Source of the DNA: Atopobium sp. oral taxon 199 str. F0494
Lineage (GTDB): Bacteria > Actinomycetota > Coriobacteriia > Coriobacteriales > Atopobiaceae
Reading direction: 5' to 3'
Assembly: GCF_000411555.1 (NCBI RefSeq)
Contig: NZ_KE150486.1
Span: 1,178,001-1,242,000 of the forward strand
Length of the DNA stretch: 64,000 nt
Shown here: positions 28,029 through 34,747 of the stretch, one piece after another
Numbering within the stretch: position 1 is the first letter of the stretch
How the letters are laid out: every line of letters begins with the position of its first letter
The notes under the pieces: model-generated
What the model was told of the DNA's origin: nothing
Seen by the model: the letters and a program-made list of their open reading frames with translations, nothing else
The model's database searches: none
Translations under genes and position numbers: made by a program

Positions 28029-28451
28029 TCATTGCTTCTTTTTTGCCCATCTATTAGACGCCGCTTTTGCTCCCGCAGCCCTCTTTTTACCAACCTGGAA
28101 AGCATTTTCAAGCATCCTCTCCGATACAATCCGACCATCGCGCAAGTACTCGGAATTGATGAGTCCAACGTCCGCGAAACACGATAAATTGCGCTCGACT
28201 TCTTCGAAACTTTCACACCAGAGATAGTCCATCAATGTCAAAATGTCTTCGTCATTTCTATAAGAGAGAATGTGTCCGTCAGTGAGTGCTAAGGCTTCAC
28301 AGAGAAGCCAGAAGGTACATACGCCTTCTTTCCCCAGGCGAAAGCGCACACGCTTGATCTTCATATCATCGTGAGCATTTGAATCGTGCAGGAAGCTTTC
28401 AAGCGGACGAGCTGCCATAACATCGCTGTCATACATGTCTTGCTTTTTCAT
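28029..28451 (-). CDS. DUF4373 (Lin1244/Lin1753-type) replication-associated protein
   Basis: The 140-residue protein has the DUF4373 pattern (FLHDSNAHDDMKIKRVRFRLG, then a winged-helix-like segment) found at the N-terminus of phage replication initiators in Gram-positive hosts. Here the domain stands almost alone with a basic tail (RWAKKKQ). No helicase loader or helicase is present, so host DnaB would have to be recruited. The neighbouring iteron-like array supports a replication role. Confidence 0.7.
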   Translation of the reverse strand: MKKQDMYDSDVMAARPLESFLHDSNAHDDMKIKRVRFRLGKEGVCTFWLLCEALALTDGHILSYRNDEDILTLMDYLWCESFEEVERNLSCFADVGLINSEYLRDGRIVSERMLENAFQVGKKRAAGAKAASNRWAKKKQ

Positions 28452-28460
28452 GATTTCTCC

Positions 28461-28766
28461 TTAAGCGATAATGCATTCGAGTATTTGATCTGTCGTCATA
28501 GGTCTTGGATCTACATAGTCGATGTCATCTAAGGGCATAACCTCAACCATGTCAGGCCAGCCGTAGGTAAGGCCATAGCGGCCGCAGGAGTCCTCGTTAT
28601 AGGCATAGATGGCACTTATGGTCTCATTGCCACTACGAAAGAGCGTGCGCTCGATTACGTAGCGTCCGGAGCTTCCACGGTTCACACAATCTGACTTATC
28701 TTCCCAGTCAATGCGGCGCACCGAAAGAGCGTCCCTTAAACTCTGCATCGGTTCTGATATTTTCAT
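28461..28766 (-). CDS. Phage protein of unknown function
   Basis: The 101-residue acidic protein has no recognised domain. It has a conserved-looking middle (ERTLFRSGNETISAIYAYNED). The ATG at 28766 has aaagga upstream. It is the first gene behind the palindromic region at 28791-28819 and precedes the replication-type gene. Confidence 0.6.
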   Translation of the reverse strand: MKISEPMQSLRDALSVRRIDWEDKSDCVNRGSSGRYVIERTLFRSGNETISAIYAYNEDSCGRYGLTYGWPDMVEVMPLDDIDYVDPRPMTTDQILECIIA

Positions 28767-28790
28767 CAAACATTAGTCCTTTCTAATGGC

Positions 28791-28819
28791 TTGACAGATA
28801 ATTACTTCTTATCTGTCAA
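28791..28819. promoter_or_regulatory. Perfect 10-bp palindrome, candidate operator
   Basis: TTGACAGATA (28791-28800) is repeated inverted as TATCTGTCAA (28810-28819) with nine bases between. It lies in the 160-base gap between the inner integrase gene and the replication operon. The TTGACA end also resembles a -35 box, but no good -10 sits at the right distance. Confidence 0.5.
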
Positions 28820-28926
28820 ATAAAGACGGGTGCTAAGAGAACATACAGTTGAACAGATATTTTTAGTACTTTGTAAAAACTGCTAAAAAATGCCTATTGC
28901 AACTTATTGCAAATGCTCCTAAAAAC

Positions 28927-30120
28927 TTAGCGTGCGTCTAAAAGTGTGCGTGAAACCCTCTCAAACGTCTCTGCAGCTGCTCTGTCACGCCCAGGGAGCA
29001 CGTGTGCGTAGATTCTGAGGGTTGTGGCTTCATCGGCGTGTCCCAATCTTTCCGAAAGCGTTTTAAGATCGACTCCGTTAGCCAAGCACCACGAGGCATG
29101 CGTGTGCCTAAGTGAGTGAAACGTAATATTCGCCGGAAGTATAAGAGAGCGTCTCAAGTGTGTGAAAGAGCGTGAGACATTCGTGGGGCGTGCGTATGAG
29201 CCGTTAGCAGTAATTAGCGGCGATACTCCGCTAACATCCGTAAGAAAAGCTGTCTGAAGCTTTAGATAGCGGTTGATCATTAAAAGGTCTGAATCAGTTA
29301 TAGCGACATTACGGCACTTCTTACCTTTTGTCACATCACGTCTATAGGGCTCTTTACGCGGCTCTTCAATGACAGTGCCACCAACGTGTATGTAGCCCTG
29401 CAGCCGGTTAACGTCTTTACGCCGAAGAGCACATACCTCGCCACACCTGAGACCCGTCCTAAGGGTCAACCATGCAGCGAAGGTGTGAGCAGCTTTGAGG
29501 GTAAAGGTATTGCTGGTAAAGGCTTTCTCAAGCTCTGTGGTAAGTGCATGATCTATTTCGGTGAAACTCCACTCTTCTAGTGTCGTTGCCTCGTGTATTT
29601 CTCGTGAGGGCTTGGCTGTATTAAAGAGCGGATTCGTCTCACATATTCCGCCTGCTGATACAAAATAGTTATAAGCTCCACGTAGAAACTGATGGAGACA
29701 CATTACCGTGTTTCTCGAGAGATCCTCACCACCTGACTTAGTATCCTTTAGAAGCTGTTGCTCGAATGATGTAAAGTCAGATGATGTGAGCTCACGAGCA
29801 TCAGCAGCGCCAAGGTAGTTGCTTATGTGGATTTTCGTGAAGGTCTTATACTGACGTATGGTATTGGGGCTCGCTCCGTTGTTCTTCTTAATATCGATAT
29901 ATTCGGCGAGAAGAGAGACGAGCTTAGTGCTTTTTACCTTGCCGTCTATAGTGAGATGAGCAGCCCACAGTTCGGCCATAGCTTGAGCTTCTGACTCGGT
30001 AGCGGCATCGGGAAATGATGTGTATGGCTGTATTGGTTTCCCATTAATATCTCTTCCGAGATATAGCCTGCAGCACCATATCCCTTTGGCGTTGCGTTTC
30101 ACGATTGGCTTTTTCTGCAT
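28927..30120 (-). CDS. Tyrosine recombinase, internal second integrase
   Basis: The 397-residue protein has an N-terminal AP2-like arm domain (GIWCCRLYLGRDINGKP), a SAM-like core-binding domain (residues 65-165) and a complete catalytic domain: Arg in RTGLRCGEV, box II HSLRHTH, LGH and Tyr in TLRIYAH. It lies 9 kb from attR inside the early operon and overlaps the upstream gene by 77 bases. The att-proximal integrase is a different, divergent protein. Its own recombination sites are not evident. Confidence 0.9.
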   Translation of the reverse strand: MQKKPIVKRNAKGIWCCRLYLGRDINGKPIQPYTSFPDAATESEAQAMAELWAAHLTIDGKVKSTKLVSLLAEYIDIKKNNGASPNTIRQYKTFTKIHISNYLGAADARELTSSDFTSFEQQLLKDTKSGGEDLSRNTVMCLHQFLRGAYNYFVSAGGICETNPLFNTAKPSREIHEATTLEEWSFTEIDHALTTELEKAFTSNTFTLKAAHTFAAWLTLRTGLRCGEVCALRRKDVNRLQGYIHVGGTVIEEPRKEPYRRDVTKGKKCRNVAITDSDLLMINRYLKLQTAFLTDVSGVSPLITANGSYARPTNVSRSFTHLRRSLILPANITFHSLRHTHASWCLANGVDLKTLSERLGHADEATTLRIYAHVLPGRDRAAAETFERVSRTLLDAR

Positions 30121-30265
30121 CTTCGGCTGCTTTCATAATGGGTTCTGGTGCTTGGCAAACTTCATCGGCGAGAATGCCGCAATAGTGCATACATGCTAGA
30201 CGGAACTGGCTAAATACTTTTTCTATGTTTTCGATGGTCTGTGCAAGGGTTTCTTTATCAGTCAT
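30044..30265 (-). CDS. Small helical phage protein
   Basis: The 73-residue protein is mainly helical (TLAQTIENIEKVFSQFRLACMHY and AEDAEKANRETQRQ). Function unknown. It overlaps the internal integrase. Confidence 0.5.
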   Translation of the reverse strand: MTDKETLAQTIENIEKVFSQFRLACMHYCGILADEVCQAPEPIMKAAEDAEKANRETQRQRDMVLQAISRKRY

Positions 30266-30447
30266 TTCTCCTTCTTCCTTTTAACACGAAGTCTGTATCT
30301 ACTTTTGTATGCTATGCATGTAAGGGCACGTAAGATTAGACGCGTCTGTATCTCACCGGCGCGGGCCTTGCATATCCATACATCAGACATTCCAGGAGAA
30401 GATGCGAGGAGACATCTTGCATATATGCAATTTTCACAGCTACGCAT
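30262..30447 (-). CDS. Small Cys-containing basic phage protein
   Basis: The 61-residue protein begins MRSCENCIYARCLL, with a CxxC pair, and ends in a strongly basic tail (RVKRKKEK). The inner ATG at 30447 fits better than 30480 because it aligns the CxxC start with similar small phage proteins. Function unknown. Confidence 0.5.
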   Translation of the reverse strand: MRSCENCIYARCLLASSPGMSDVWICKARAGEIQTRLILRALTCIAYKSRYRLRVKRKKEK

Positions 30448-30682
30448 TGCTCTTCCTCTCTCCAAAAGAGCAGAAGTCATCTAAATCGACCGGCATGGTA
30501 AAACAATCGAGACTACGAAGACGGGTGCATTGCTGCTGATCGTGCCTATGGTCTCCATCAAAATGGGAACTTAGATCAACTGTCTCTATGTACTTACAAT
30601 CTCGACATCTCACAATTAGCTCGTCTGTGAGCCAATACCCACCGTTACCATCGGCGCCACCGACATATTCCTCTTCTTTCAT
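30440..30682 (-). CDS. Small Cys/His-rich phage protein
   Basis: The 80-residue protein has CRDCKY and later Cys and His residues (HFDGDHRHDQQQC, LDCF, DFCSFGER), suggesting a bound metal. Such proteins are common in early regions of Coriobacteria and Firmicutes phages. Function unknown. Confidence 0.55.
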   Translation of the reverse strand: MKEEEYVGGADGNGGYWLTDELIVRCRDCKYIETVDLSSHFDGDHRHDQQQCTRLRSLDCFTMPVDLDDFCSFGERKSNA

Positions 30683-30888
30683 CGCCCCTCCTCAACTAGT
30701 TGCTTGTAATACGCGATTGCTGCGTCGAAATCGTATCTGCATTTTTCGAGAGCTTGATTCGTGACATTACTTTGCAGGTATGCAATCAAACACTCATGCT
30801 TTGCTATCAACGCTTTCAAGTACAGTTCGTCAGCTGTTGGTTTGCGCCCAACCGTTGCTACGGGAACGCGGAAGTTGTTAGGCTTCAT
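30679..30888 (-). CDS. Small helical phage protein
   Basis: The 69-residue protein has a basic start (MKPNNFRVPVATVGRKPT) and two helices. Overlaps of four bases and ten bases with its neighbours show tight operon packing. Function unknown. Confidence 0.5.
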   Translation of the reverse strand: MKPNNFRVPVATVGRKPTADELYLKALIAKHECLIAYLQSNVTNQALEKCRYDFDAAIAYYKQLVEEGR

Positions 30889-31183
30889 CTCGTATCACCC
30901 TTGCACCGCAGTTAGGGCAGAATGAAAAGTCCTTGTCATATATGTCTTCATGCCATCCAAAGTGACATTCGCTGCACGTCTTACAGGCATGGTATTTGTC
31001 TGATTGACCACAGATGACCACGTGACATGTAGGATCTATGAGGTCAGCAAGAACTTCCATAACTGATTTGGAGCCCCTCATTGCTCTAACGGTGCACTTG
31101 CAGATAATCTGTAACGCTTCGTCGGCGGTGTGCGCAGTGCTGTTTTCACGTAGCCGCTCTGCTATCTCTTGGCGCTCAGTCAT
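30878..31183 (-). CDS. Zinc-ribbon phage protein, paralogue of 32237-32551
   Basis: The 101-residue protein starts TERQEIAERLRE, has a middle LADLIDPTC, a CKTC pair and a terminal FCPNCGARVIRDE zinc ribbon. The same layout occurs in the gene at 32237-32551. The ATG at 31183 matches that paralogue's start; the frame is open to 31231. Confidence 0.65.
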   Translation of the reverse strand: MTERQEIAERLRENSTAHTADEALQIICKCTVRAMRGSKSVMEVLADLIDPTCHVVICGQSDKYHACKTCSECHFGWHEDIYDKDFSFCPNCGARVIRDEA

Positions 31184-31691
31184 TGCTATCACTAAGCTCT
31201 CGTATCTCCTTGGCGACGAGTCGCAAGTCATCAGCTATGACAGTTCCGCTGCTTCCAGCTGCTATCTCCTCAATCTCCTGTGCTATGCGCTCATACTCGC
31301 TGATAGGGTCAGCGTGGGTGATTTCACTTGGCTTGCGCCAAAAAGCGCGGAACCTCTCGGTATTACGGCGTATATATATTTCTATGCCAAAAAGTCCGAT
31401 GTCGTCATATCTGATACTTGACACCTTGTAAACTTCACCGTCATACCAGACGGTATCACCAATGTGTATCGGTACGCCGTCTTTATCGCGTGGTAGCTCG
31501 ATCATGTTCGACGTGTCGCAAAGGTCGAGGATGATAGAAAACATCGTTCGATTGTCATAATCTAAAGATTTGCCAATCGAAACGTCTTTGCCAGTTATTG
31601 CTCTGTAAAAAACCGTGTAATCTATGTAGTCTCTGTCTAGCTCGTCTTTCACTCTCCGCGTGATTTCCTCGCGCTCTTGTTTAGTCAGCAT
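31176..31691 (-). CDS. Phage protein with SH3-like segment
   Basis: The 171-residue acidic protein begins with the same EREEITRRVKDEL helix type as the zinc-ribbon paralogues, followed by a beta-rich part (GVPIHIGDTVWYDGEVYKVSSI) in place of the ribbon. The two ends suggest domain swapping within a family. Function unknown. Confidence 0.6.
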   Translation of the reverse strand: MLTKQEREEITRRVKDELDRDYIDYTVFYRAITGKDVSIGKSLDYDNRTMFSIILDLCDTSNMIELPRDKDGVPIHIGDTVWYDGEVYKVSSIRYDDIGLFGIEIYIRRNTERFRAFWRKPSEITHADPISEYERIAQEIEEIAAGSSGTVIADDLRLVAKEIRELSDSND

Positions 31692-31724
31692 TATTGCTCC
31701 TTATTGTTTGCACGTTGTAAGCGC

Positions 31725-31964
31725 TTATTCCAGCCAGCTTTTAACGACTGCGTCCCATTGGTTGCGATTCCCAACACTTACGAGCCACTTTTCATATGTC
31801 CCGCGAAGTTCAATGGGGCAGCGAATCACAATCGAGTGAGGTGCAGTACTCCCCGATGGGGCCAAGAGCCTAACAACTGCTTCTTTTGGCTCCTGATGTG
31901 CGGATTGCTGTTTAAAATCAGTCAATTCCTCCGGAGTTACAACTCCGGAAAGTAATGGTTCCAT
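31725..31964 (-). CDS. Small phage protein
   Basis: The 79-residue protein begins MEPLLSGVVTPEELTDFKQQ. The ATG at 31964 is adopted because the longer frame to 32099 runs across a better-placed small membrane ORF. Function unknown. Confidence 0.45.
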   Translation of the reverse strand: MEPLLSGVVTPEELTDFKQQSAHQEPKEAVVRLLAPSGSTAPHSIVIRCPIELRGTYEKWLVSVGNRNQWDAVVKSWLE

Positions 31965-31966
31965 AG

Positions 31967-32047
31967 CTAGTCCCATCTCATAGTGCCGGCTGCAATAACG
32001 CAGGTGAGCACAACTACCAAACATGACAACAAAATGGCTTCTCTCAT
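31967..32047 (-). CDS. 26-residue membrane microprotein
   Basis: The start at 32047 overlaps the upstream stop in an ATGA arrangement and follows gagg. The product is almost entirely one hydrophobic helix (REAILLSCLVVVLTCVIAAG). It is too short for ordinary gene callers. Confidence 0.5.
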   Translation of the reverse strand: MREAILLSCLVVVLTCVIAAGTMRWD

Positions 32048-32250
32048 ATGCCCTCCTCAGCTTTAAGTTGTGACCAGAGCCACCAAACGCCATAGCCATA
32101 AATCAAAGCGATAAGGACGATTGATGGAATAAAAAGGACGTCCCAAAGATTAAGGACGTCCAAAAGGGGCTCTAAGAAGACCGAGAGAAGCAAGATTAAA
32201 CAGAAGAGAAAGGCGTCTCTGTAACACGTTACTGCACTATGATCTTTCAC
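32044..32250 (-). CDS. Small two-span membrane protein
   Basis: The 68-residue protein has two hydrophobic segments (AFLFCLILLLSVFL and VLFIPSIVLIALIYGYGVWWLW). It overlaps both neighbours. Function unknown. Confidence 0.55.
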   Translation of the reverse strand: MKDHSAVTCYRDAFLFCLILLLSVFLEPLLDVLNLWDVLFIPSIVLIALIYGYGVWWLWSQLKAEEGI

Positions 32251-32551
32251 TCTCGCTCACCACCCTTGCGCCGCAATGATGGCAATAATTTCCATCGGGT
32301 AAAGCCCTACCGCACATCGAGCAAACCACACGCCAGCCCTGCTCGCATGCTGTGCATGTTGGGTCTATAAGGTCAGCAAGGCGGTTACATAGCGCATAAA
32401 TCCCATACCAAGGATCTTTCTTGCCGCCCACTGCTTGACAAAGCGACGTGTACCACAGAAGAATGTCATCTTTATTTTTACGGTGTGTAATTCTGACGTC
32501 ACGTAGCCGTGCTGCTACCTCTTGACGCTCTTCCTTCGTAATCACAGCCAT
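32237..32551 (-). CDS. Zinc-ribbon phage protein, paralogue of 30878-31183
   Basis: The 104-residue protein has the ERQEVAARLRD helix, LADLIDPTC, a CTAC pair, a CSMC pair and YCHHCGARVV. It matches the gene at 30878-31183 in order and spacing. These proteins may bind nucleic acid or zinc; no function is known. Confidence 0.65.
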   Translation of the reverse strand: MAVITKEERQEVAARLRDVRITHRKNKDDILLWYTSLCQAVGGKKDPWYGIYALCNRLADLIDPTCTACEQGWRVVCSMCGRALPDGNYCHHCGARVVSESERS

Positions 32552-33309
32552 TCCTCCTTAAGCTTTTTCAAAAAATATGCTTGCCCTTTACCGGTAACCC
32601 TCGGAGTTCTTTTAATCATTGAGGATCCATCAGAGCGAGGGATTGTGGACTCCTTGATTCGGAAGAGCTCCATGTCCATTGCGTACTGAGTAGGGATGTT
32701 TCTGTGACTTCCGTATTTGCCTAGGTATCCGTTTTCTCGCATCCAGGCAAAAAGCCGGTTCTGACCGATACCGATACCGTTTTGACGCATCAGCTTTGCG
32801 AGCTCGCCTATAAGGATCGTGTCGTCACTTTCAGTTACCGCGTCATAAAACCATGCCTTTGGCATAAGAGTCCTCCTTTCGCTTTCTAGGTGCCGAATAC
32901 GCTCGTCTCGTCGCTTGATAGTGGCGTCTGCCACCTTAAGGGCAAGGGCGAGTATGTCTTCTGGGGAATCATCAGCACGCGCTGCAAGGTATCCGCCGGT
33001 CTGATGTATGGCTGGCAGCACTTCATGGGTGACCCAGCGTTTGTATTCACGGGCTTCAGGTTTTCGAGAAGAGAAGGTAAGCGAAAGCAGTCCCGGAAAT
33101 GTTACATAGGCTACTTCCTGCTTACCGCCAAGGGTGTGTGTTAAACGCACACCCTTTTCATCGTCGTCTAGGCGCCTAATTGCGGTCCTGTCGAGATCAA
33201 GAGAATCGGTTACGTCACGAGCTACAAACCAGGGTTCTTTATCAGTTGGCAAGACCCTCAGTTTTCCAAACTGGGCACTAGTAAAGATAGTCAAGGTATC
33301 TGTAGGCAT
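32542..33309 (-). CDS. Antirepressor (BRO-N and KilA-C/ANT domains)
   Basis: The 255-residue protein has a BRO-N domain in about residues 5-105 (PWFVARDVTDSLDL, REYKRWVTHEVLPAI, TGGYLA) and an ANT/KilA-C DNA-binding domain in the last ~110 residues (IGELAKLMRQNGIGIGQNRLFAWMRENGYL). Such proteins inactivate phage repressors. This matters here because the CI-like repressor lacks its self-cleavage residues. The ATG at 33309 follows taggaggt. Confidence 0.9.
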   Translation of the reverse strand: MPTDTLTIFTSAQFGKLRVLPTDKEPWFVARDVTDSLDLDRTAIRRLDDDEKGVRLTHTLGGKQEVAYVTFPGLLSLTFSSRKPEAREYKRWVTHEVLPAIHQTGGYLAARADDSPEDILALALKVADATIKRRDERIRHLESERRTLMPKAWFYDAVTESDDTILIGELAKLMRQNGIGIGQNRLFAWMRENGYLGKYGSHRNIPTQYAMDMELFRIKESTIPRSDGSSMIKRTPRVTGKGQAYFLKKLKEEWL

Positions 33310-33318
33310 GTACACCTC

Positions 33319-33567
33319 CTAAACGTTAAAAGGCTTGAGGGATGCAGCCCACGCAAGGACTGCATCTCGGTGATAGCGGTCATTTCTTACTCCAGGAAGG
33401 TGAAGCGCCGGAAGAGGATTTATTTCGCGCTTCGTCCACTCACGTATACGCTCCGGATGCACGCCCAAAAGACGCGCGACTTCAGGAACCGTGAGAAATA
33501 CGTGAGAGACACTCACTGGCGTTACTGCCGGCTTTTTCTGTTCAGCTGGTATAATTACAGGGTCCAT
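33319..33567 (-). CDS. Excisionase-like HTH protein
   Basis: The 82-residue protein has a MerR/excisionase-type winged helix (FLTVPEVARLLGVHPERIREWTKR) with a basic wing (GVRNDRYHRDAVLAWAAS). It lies at the head of the early operon, where Xis or Cro functions are encoded. The ATG at 33567 has gaaagg nine bases upstream. Confidence 0.75.
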   Translation of the reverse strand: MDPVIIPAEQKKPAVTPVSVSHVFLTVPEVARLLGVHPERIREWTKREINPLPALHLPGVRNDRYHRDAVLAWAASLKPFNV

Positions 33568-33588
33568 AGGGGACAACCTTTCGGACAA

Positions 33589-33618
33589 GCCCTTACATAG
33601 TGGCAGCTGTGTAAGGGC
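33589..33618. other. Hairpin upstream of the early operon
   Basis: GCCCTTACA (33589-33597) pairs with TGTAAGGGC (33610-33618). On the plus strand it is followed by aacttttt, so it could end a plus-strand transcript; on the minus strand it lies in the leader of the excisionase-like gene. Confidence 0.5.
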
Positions 33619-33805
33619 AACTTTTTGTTTCTAGCGTTGGTTTAGTTACGCTGTTGCATAACTTCCAATTGAAATAACAATCAAAAAAAGAGAAATACAG
33701 AGTGAAATCAGAGTCTGATCGTTTGTACCGAACAAAAAGCAAAAAATAGCAAAAATAAGTGAGATAATCGAGCCGATAAAAACAGCTATCTGAAAGTAGT
33801 GGAAC

Positions 33806-34159
33806 GTGGATAATTTGCCAGACTTAACAAACATTCTGAAGTCGTTCAAGCCGCTCAATGTTCCGAAGTTTGACGTTCCGGACGTACACTTCTCTGCTTT
33901 AGATAGCTTTGACATACCCGAACAAAACATGCCAGATGTTGTTAGGCTTGGACCCTTGGAGGAACGGCTACACATAGATGAGCTGCTATCCACGCTTCGT
34001 GAGCAAGCAACTGTTTTACATGAACAAAACGATGCATTTCGTGAATATGTTTGCGATGCTGGAAAATCAGCTGTCGTATCACGTTGGATCTCACTGGCAT
34101 CGCTTGCCGTTGCTTTTGTTTCCCTAGTCGTCATAGTAATCTCCTTTTGGCGACATTAG
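33806..34159 (+). CDS. Tail-anchored coiled-coil protein, probable lysogeny-arm cargo
   Basis: The 117-residue frame (GTG start) has an Asp/Pro/Phe-rich region (PKFDVPDVHFSALDSFDIP), a helical coiled part (EERLHIDELLSTLREQATVLHEQ) and a C-terminal membrane span (WISLASLAVAFVSLVVIVISFW). It runs with the repressor and integrase, against the early genes, as prophage-expressed genes do. The ribosome site is weak. An antisense frame covers the same DNA but looks like a Ser-rich shadow. A role in superinfection exclusion is possible but unproven. Confidence 0.5.
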   Translation: MDNLPDLTNILKSFKPLNVPKFDVPDVHFSALDSFDIPEQNMPDVVRLGPLEERLHIDELLSTLREQATVLHEQNDAFREYVCDAGKSAVVSRWISLASLAVAFVSLVVIVISFWRH

Positions 34160-34440
34160 TATTCATTCAACCGCGGTTATTGGTGACCGCGTAACACCTG
34201 CACGCCCTCAGTCGTGCTCACAGTGGCAGCTGCGCCGGCAGTTCCCCTTGGGAGCTGTCAACACGCAGACAAAGGACGCTGCCGGATCCCCCGGTTTGCG
34301 CCGTTACGTCTGGTCTGTAATTGTCAAAGTACGTGTGCTGTGAGCACTCGGGGGCGCACTGTTGGCGAGAAGTGACGGCAGACAAAGGAGGCTAGATCTA
34401 CGTCATCGAGTGCACACAGGGAGGATGAGAAACTTAAAGT
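34160..34440. other. GC-rich gene-free region with long-range pairing, candidate structured RNA
   Basis: No convincing frame is present. GTGCTCACAG (34214-34223) can pair with CTGTGAGCAC (34338-34347); CCGGCAG near 34235 can pair with CTGCCGG near 34280; GCAGACAAAGGA is repeated at 34266 and 34378. The base composition is clearly richer in GC than the neighbouring regulator genes. It lies between the tail-anchored gene and the minus-strand HTH gene. Confidence 0.35.
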
Positions 34441-34635
34441 TTAACTATCGTTATCACTGAAAAAAATTTCCTCAACGGAAACGCTGAAAAGCTTTGCTAT
34501 ACGTTTTGCATCTTCTACAGAAACACTATCTGGGAAAGCTTCCATATGCCTATATGTTGGTCTTGAAATGCCTAATCTTTCAGCAGCTTGGGCTTGTGTG
34601 TAACTTGCTGCTTTTCGTGCTTCAATAAGTTCCAA
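34441..34635 (-). CDS. Cro-like XRE-family HTH regulator
   Basis: The 64-residue protein is a single helix-turn-helix domain (YTQAQAAERLGISRPTYRHMEAFP, AKRIAKLFSVSVEEIFF). It begins with TTG behind aggaggtttgacacc and is divergent from the CI-like repressor gene, as expected for Cro. Confidence 0.8.
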   Translation of the reverse strand: MELIEARKAASYTQAQAAERLGISRPTYRHMEAFPDSVSVEDAKRIAKLFSVSVEEIFFSDNDS

Positions 34636-34747
34636 GGTGTCAAACCTCCTAACTTCTACTTATAGGTAGTCTAATTAAACATATAGTGAATGTAAAGAAA
34701 CTTTTTCATAAAATATAGAAAAGCATTTAGTTTCAGATAGGAGTGCC
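34636..34747. promoter_or_regulatory. Divergent repressor/Cro promoter region
   Basis: This AT-rich 112-base gap separates the two divergent regulators. Short TATAG-containing elements recur (ttataggtag, catatagtga, aatatagaaa) and may be operator half sites. Ribosome sites for both genes lie at its edges (aggagg on minus, ataggag on plus). Confidence 0.45.

Noticed and set aside
32542-33309. SOS-type induction of the prophage as the default
   Set aside because: The repressor lacks the catalytic Ser and Lys, so antirepressor control is the better reading.
33646-34134. 162-residue minus-strand frame opposite the tail-anchored gene
   Set aside because: Its first 100 residues are Ser/Thr/Cys-rich and read as the complement of the plus-strand gene. 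Its last ~60 residues hold two hydrophobic segments, but the internal ATG at 33834 has no ribosome site.
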